A stretch of 64,000 nt of DNA from Otatea glauca. Lineage: Eukaryota > Streptophyta > Magnoliopsida > Poales > Poaceae. The first letter of the stretch is position 1, and each line of letters begins with the position of its first letter. Below, one piece after another: positions 59,346-64,000 of the stretch. The notes under the pieces were generated by a model. It was not told the DNA's origin and ran no database searches. It worked only from the letters and a program-made list of their open reading frames with translations. The stretch is taken from contig CM070713.1 of assembly GCA_036346275.1 (NCBI GenBank), forward strand, positions 70,052,382-70,116,381, read 5' to 3'. The translations under genes were made by a program, and so were the position numbers.

Positions 59346-59631
59346 TGATTTTCTTTATGTGATTAGATAAAACCTCTAATTAAAAAGCAAGGTGACAAGC
59401 TTCAGCATAGCGCGTACGTCCGGAGTCATATCTGTGTACTCGCTTCTCCTCTACTATCACCACATGGATTTTACACGTTTCCGTGGTTTTGTAGGTGTTA
59501 ATTAGGTTGACTCGTGTATAATCTTTTAGGATTAGGAAAGTTACGCTAGATGAATCTTAATTAAGTTAGAATTGCCACTTTCTTTCGGAATAAGATTTCT
59601 ATTTGCTCTGTAGAACGATTAAAAGGGCTAT

Positions 59632-60630
59632 GGCCCTGTTTGTTTCGGCTTAGGCTTTTTGGCTTAACGAGCTTTTAAGCCGTCTGCTTTTAAGTCAAGA
59701 CATGCTGTTTGGTATCTTGGTTTTTTGATGGGTTGGATGGTGTAGCCAGTGTCCGCAAAACTAGCGAAAACTGCGGTTTTCGAGCGTACTACTGCGGTTC
59801 GATATCCAAAACCGCTCGGTAAACTGTTTTAATTTCAAGTTTAAAAAAAAATCAAAAAATTTGAAAAAATTTATGCGTTGAAACCGTTGAAAAACTGCGG
59901 TTTTCACTCGAAAACCATTTCTTAAAAACCGAGCGGTTTCTCGCGAAAAACCGAATGGTTTTCGATTTTTTTTGAATTTTTTTCAAAAAACTTTTATTTC
60001 TTAACCCTTCGGTTTTGAGTGGTTTTTGCGGTTTTCGAATTTCGAACGATTTTTTGAAATTCGGTTTTGTGAACCCTGGGTGTAGCTTATTGCTAAAAAG
60101 TTTGAAATACCATTTAAGGTTGTAAGGACTTTTCTTATTTACTGATTTATCTAATACAAATATTTTATACTTTTTTCACCAAATGTCGTATTGAAAAATA
60201 TAGATTAATCTTGAGATCAAACTTCATTCTGAGTATAATTATTTATCAACTTGATCCGGATCGGTGGAGGAGAAAGGAGACTGAGGACGGCAGAGGAGGG
60301 AGGAGGTCGAGGACGGCAGAGACCGGAGCGGCGGAGGGAGAAGGCATGTCGCACAGGGGAGTGAGAGAAGACGAGGAGAAATGAGGAGATGGGAGAAGGA
60401 TTCATAAGTTTATATATGATGGTATTTGGTGGGTAATTTTAAAGACTTCCAATGACAAAGGGTTATTTCAGCCTAAAAAAACTCAAAAAAAGCACATCTC
60501 ACCTGGCTTTTGGCTTATAGTTATATAGAGGCTTTTGACTTTTTTTAAGCCTGACTTAAAAGTCAGTCGTTTGTTTCGACTTTGGTTTTTCTGCTTTTAA
60601 GCTAGTGAAAAAGCCGAAACAAACAGGGCC
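59632..60630. mobile_element. TIR element (about 0.66 kb) hosting a hAT MITE
   Basis: Perfect 20-bp terminal inverted repeats GGCCCTGTTTGTTTCGGCTT at 59632-59651 and, inverted, 60611-60630. Total 999 bp, of which 340 bp are a nested hAT MITE and its TSD. I could not define the element's own TSD, so its superfamily is open. Small frames inside are chance. Confidence 0.75.
59747..60078. mobile_element. hAT MITE with perfect 8-bp TSD, nested
   Basis: Begins CAGTGTCCGCAAAAC and ends GTGAACCCTG; flanks GGTGTAGC (59739-59746) and GGTGTAGC (60079-60086) are identical. CGGTTT/AAACCG subterminal motifs and the GAACCCTG end match the 1.4-kb hAT at 16341-17740, so both belong to one family. Confidence 0.88.
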
Positions 60631-61033
60631 TGTATAAACTCATGGGACAGTTATGGAGAACCCAGGCAAACCAAGAAGTCATGAACTAACTCTTCCAAAA
60701 TAAAAGGTACACGAAAGGATTAGAGGCTAGGTTATTTTTTAGCACTAGATTCTTGTATAGGGTAAGGATCCGTATGTCATAAAAGGTTTGAGAGATTGTG
60801 AGAGAGCAACAATCCTATATACTCTTTTGAGATTGTGCTTAAAGAATTTATGATTAGCTTCAGCAAATCTTTCTCTTTCGTTGTGGTTGCTTCAAATGTC
60901 GTTATTTTGGTTACCTCTACGAGATTCATCTTCTTCGTTCTTGAGAACGTGCATGCTTATGTCGTATCTCACAAAACTCTGATACGATCCGAGGTGCTTC
61001 TATGTATAACAAGGAGTATCAAAGTGTAACAAA

Positions 61034-61046
61034 TGGTATCAGAGTC
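61034..61046 (+). other. primer-binding site of Copia C
   Basis: TGGTATCAGAGTC, complementary to the initiator-Met tRNA 3' end, two bases after the LTR end. Confidence 0.8.
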
Positions 61047-61111
61047 AAGGTCGGATTAATTAGATTTGTGAGAACATCGGTAAAGAGTCAAGTGGCACAA
61101 AATCAAGATCG

Positions 61112-61660
61112 ATGGCGATGATGTGGAATCAAGTAGAGAAATTTGACGGTGGGAAAATTTTTAGTGTGTGGTAATGTCTGGTGAATGATGTCTTTCTCCA
61201 GCAAAAGTTAATCACTGCTCTTGAAGGGGACAAACCGAAAAAGACGTATGTTAAAGATTGGAAGGTGGTGGGGTGGAAGGCTGTCGGTATAATCCATCTA
61301 TGTCTCTCTAATGAGGTAAAGTACTCGATGATTAAGGAAAATTCACTGAAGAAATTATGGAAGGACTTAGAAGAATTATATATGGCGAAGTTTTTTGATA
61401 AACCGGTAGGTGCTGAAACGACAACTATACAGGTTGCTCATGGAGGAAAGTACACGGTTTATTGACCATCTCAATGTCTTCAACAAGTTTATCACATAGC
61501 TGATTATCGTGGATGAGAAAATTGAGAAGAACGATAAAGCTGTCATACTAGTATTATCTCTTCCACCATCTTGGGAGCAATTGGTGATAAAAACTCTTGT
61601 CAGGAAAAACACTCTCAATTTCAATAAGGCAGTTGCATATCTATTAGAGTCAGAGGTTTT
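61112..61660 (+). pseudogene. Copia C gag fragment (stops, frameshift, truncated)
   Basis: An ATG at 61112 starts a Copia gag: MAMMWNQVEKFDGGK, then a TAA after SVW where Gln is usual, then a long open stretch with VVGWKAVGIIHLCLSNEVKY. Near 61390 the frame shifts and HLNVFNKFIT and LPPSWEQLV follow in another frame. Gag homology ends at LLESE (about 61652), where unrelated AT-rich repeats begin. There is no pol downstream. Confidence 0.75.
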
Positions 61661-61977
61661 AAAAATTCCAAAATTTTTATGAAAGATTAATAATTGACTA
61701 ATTATCATTCTATAAAAAATTTTAAAAAAATTTACTTTTTTTTTGCTCAATCAAATCTATGTATGCATTGAACTTCATTTGTTATATTTCAAAAATAAAA
61801 AACAGAAAGAACATAAATGGTACACTGTACTTGTAAGAATTTTATAAATTCACTGGAGCGTGATCACGATTAAAGATTTTTATGAGATCTTAAGCATTTC
61901 TTTAAAACCCTTATGCAAAATTTTCAAAAAAATTAAACAATTTGTAATTGCTAAAGCAAATCTATATATTGATAATT

Positions 61978-62492
61978 AGGCTTTTATGAGGACGTAGCAC
62001 TGTCAGAATTTTTGGAACTTCTTGAAGCTTGATTATCAGATGAAAAATTTATATAAACATTGATGATACATTAGTACCATCTACAAAAAATTTCAAAATT
62101 TTCTAATGTGGTTTGTACAATTTTTCATTTGGTTGAAGTTTGCCGGTAAAGCTTTTATCAGGAGAGTAGCACTTTTTGAATTTTTCAAAATTTATGAAAC
62201 TTGATAATCAACTAAAAAATTTATGTGAACATTAGTGATGCATCATAACTATGCACAAAAAATTTTAAAATTTTCTAACGTGGTTTGTTTCATTTTTCAT
62301 TCGGTTCAAACTTGTTGGTTAGCATTTTATCAGGACAGTAGCAATGTTTGTATTTTTAAAAATTTCTCAGATTTGATAACTATATGAAATTTTTATGAGA
62401 ACATCATTGATGTGTTAAAAACCTCCACAAAACATTTCAAAATTTTTTAACATGGTTTGAGCTATTTTTCACTCCGTTCAAATTTGCCGAGA
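61978..62492. repeat. three tandem AT-rich units of about 171 bp
   Basis: Units begin at about 61978, 62150 and 62321, each opening with AG(G/C)(C/A)TTTTAT(G/C)AG and containing a run like AAAATTTCAAAATTTTCTAA and ATTTTTCATTYGGTT near the end. A more diverged unit may precede them from about 61810. They sit where the gag of Copia C is cut off. Confidence 0.7.
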
Positions 62493-62815
62493 TTTCGGCA
62501 AATCTCACCTAAATCTCGGCAATTCCGCCCGAGATCTCGAAAATCTCGCCTCAAAACAACCCGGATTCGAAATTCTATTTTTTTCCGATTCATCCAGAAT
62601 TTGTCTGAAATTTCTAAATCTCACCAAGATTTCGTTCTCGGGTCCCATCAAGATTTCAATCCTTGTGCTAGTTCCGCACTCTAAGTGGGAGTTCATGAAG
62701 CCGCACTCTTTTTTTTTTAGAGGTTTCTCAAAGTAGCTAAAGTTAGCTACCAAGCTTAACGTAGAGGGATACAGTATGATGCAATACAATACGCAGTTAC
62801 ACTACACACAGACTC
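62493..62815. other. CGAGATTTCGGC-rich block, probable transposon end, then short unassigned sequence
   Basis: 62470-62655 repeats GAGATTTCGGC/AAATCTCG motifs and ends TTTCAATCCTTG, wording typical of a hAT-like subterminal region. I could not find the partner terminus or a TSD. Confidence 0.35.
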
Positions 62816-63358
62816 GAGGGTTGTTTGGTTCATAGCCAAATTTTATCATACTTTACCACACATTTAGTTAGACAAGTTTGATCGAGTTAAACGTCCGTTT
62901 GGTTCATAGTCAAATCTATAGCAAGATTTTTTTTTCATTCAGATCCTACGCGTTATTGACTGAAAAAATATAGCAAAATTTATTTTACTAGTCAAAATGT
63001 GACTTTATTTTTTATGACCTAACTTTAAACAAATTTTACTAAATACATTTATATATATATATATATATATATATAGAGCAAGTACAATAGCAAAACCAAC
63101 TAGTAGCTAATAGTAAGCTAAAAGCCAGTTTGTACAATAACTGTCTCTGAAGGTTGTCTCTAGATATTGTACAATAACTATCTTTTCTCTCTTGTACATA
63201 AATGATCTACCTATACTCCCGTACAAAACTGACTACTAAATAAGAGCCAGTTCTTTTCTCTCTCCTCGTTTCTCACTCCTCTATATAGATCAAAGCTAAT
63301 ATGTATCCGTTAAGAGCCTAACGTGACCTTATTTTACGTGCCAAACCAAATAGCCCTC
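62816..63358. mobile_element. MITE upstream of the KH-domain gene
   Basis: Left end GAGGGTTGTTTGGTTCATAG and, inverted, right end GAGGGCTATTTGGTTTGGCA. ACTC occurs on both outer sides. The left half matches the MITE split by the 4.4-kb solo LTR. A (TA)n tract (63050-63074) followed by GAGCAAGTACAATAGC suggests a further insertion inside. Confidence 0.5.
63050..63074. repeat. (TA)n microsatellite
   Basis: About twelve TA units inside the MITE at 62816-63358. Confidence 0.9.
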
Positions 63359-63615
63359 ACTCTCTCCGATAAATTCCCAACTTGCCAACGTTCTCCCGGC
63401 AATTTTTACCAACTGCCAAACCAACAGGAGACCGAGCGCCGCCGCGACCCTCCCTCCCGCTTCGTCTAAAGTCTCGAAGTCTCCTTCTCTCCTCCTCCGA
63501 TCTATCACTGTTCACTTCACTCCGCTTCCTTGTCAGTTGTTACCACCGCGCCTCTAGTCTTACCGCGGCGTCGCGCATACGTCGTAGTATTACCACGCGC
63601 GGAAGGGCACCTCCC

Positions 63616-63623
63616 ATTATAAG
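63616..63623 (+). promoter_or_regulatory. possible TATA box of the KH-domain gene
   Basis: ATTATAAG in an otherwise GC-rich stretch, about 180 bp before the ATG. It would give a leader of about 150 bases rich in CCGCCG. Confidence 0.45.
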
Positions 63624-63801
63624 CTCTCGCCCCCTCCTCTCTCCTCTCCCCCCGCCGCCGCCATCTACCAGATTGTAGACGCCCGGCGAGCTACCACACC
63701 CGCGCACCCTAGCCTAACGCCACCACCCTCCCGCACGTGCCGCCGCCGCCGCCGAGATCCTGCAGGAGCCCTGCCTCCGACGGATAGGAGAGCAAGCAAC
63801 C

Positions 63802-63911
63802 ATGTCGTCGGGACGGTACATGGCCTACTCGCCCTCGCCTTCCACCACCTCGCACTCCCCGCGCATCTCCGGCCTCCGCGCCTCCTCCTCCGCCATCGCC
63901 GACCAGGAGAA
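63802..63911 (+). CDS. QUAKING/STAR-type KH-domain RNA-binding protein, first coding exon (partial)
   Basis: The ATG at 63802 opens MSSGRYMAYSPSPSTTSHSP and continues to ADQEK, where the exon ends in phase 2 at GAGAA|GTAAGC. The N-terminal pattern (S-G-R-Y/F-M-A-Y-S-P-S-P-S-T-T-x-H-S-P-R-I ... EK) is that of plant KH-domain proteins of the QKI/STAR group, which includes rice SPIN1; these bind RNA and act in regulation of growth and flowering. The KH domain itself lies beyond the right edge of the window, so the call rests on the N-terminus alone, from memory of the family. Confidence 0.65.
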
Positions 63912-64000
63912 GTAAGCAAGCACCCTAACCCTCCGCCTACGCCTCTCCTCCCCCTGCTTCGTGTCGCGTCGTGTGTGGACGGTGTGTGCTGTGGGGATTG

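Larger units (their letters stand above)
59496..61031 (+). mobile_element. 5' LTR of Copia element C, interrupted by nested elements
   Basis: Starts TGTTAATTAGG (59496) and ends GTGTAACA (61031). A primer-binding site follows after two bases. Removing the TIR element at 59632-60630 leaves about 537 bp, a normal Copia LTR length. The left edge is inferred from the TGTTA/TAACA termini and lacks a second LTR for comparison. Confidence 0.5.

Noticed and set aside
59632..60630. Calling the 20-bp TIR element a PIF/Harbinger or hAT element
   Set aside because: Neither a TWA triplet nor an 8-bp duplication is present at its edges, so the superfamily was left open.

Overview
This is plant nuclear DNA from a grass, most likely an Oryza-type genome. 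The supporting signs are split genes with GT-AG introns and 5'UTR introns, GC-rich gene starts, Stowaway-like MITEs, Helitrons with A/T flanks, hAT elements, and Copia and Gypsy-type LTR retrotransposons. Nothing bacterial, viral, organellar or CRISPR-like is present. I could not name the species or chromosome from the sequence.

Genes, left to right: (1) and (2) two head-to-tail nonaspanin (TM9SF/TMN/EMP70) genes, CDS 2999-4960 and 8828-10798, each with an uninterrupted coding exon behind a 5'UTR intron; (3) an amino acid permease (AAP/AAAP family) in seven exons, 33628-38065, + strand, with a non-canonical GC-AG last intron; (4) on the minus strand, tail-to-tail with it, an AGD12-type ArfGAP plus C2 gene spread over about 38.7-47.0 kb. 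It carries an in-frame stop between its two domains, a zinc-ligand Cys to Phe change and an arginine-finger Arg to Lys change, so I call it a pseudogene; (5) the first coding exon of a QUAKING/STAR-type KH-domain RNA-binding protein, 63802-63911, running off the right edge.

Most of the rest is transposable elements whose target-site duplications (TSDs) can be read directly. 11992-28429 is one old Copia element (A, minus strand). It contains a 1.4 kb hAT element (16341-17740), and its 5' LTR is split by a second hAT-like element (18238-28340). That second element holds a second Copia element (B, 18622-24084) and a Helitron (24248-27111). A related Helitron in opposite orientation lies at 30020-31838. 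A second Helitron family has copies at 32946-~33415 and 58711-59345. Two Gypsy-type solo LTRs (39198-42154, inside an intron of the ArfGAP gene; 47261-51704, inside a MITE) are distantly related to each other. A Mutator-like element (44445-45468) has a 9-bp TSD that duplicates the likely start codon of the ArfGAP gene. At 59496-61031 a hAT MITE sits inside another TIR element inside a Copia LTR.

The genes do not form a pathway. They are unrelated housekeeping, transport and trafficking genes. Two products (nonaspanins, ArfGAP-C2) act in the Golgi/endomembrane system, which is probably coincidental. I found no new enzymatic or defence system. The notable content is the decayed ArfGAP gene and the readable nested insertion history.
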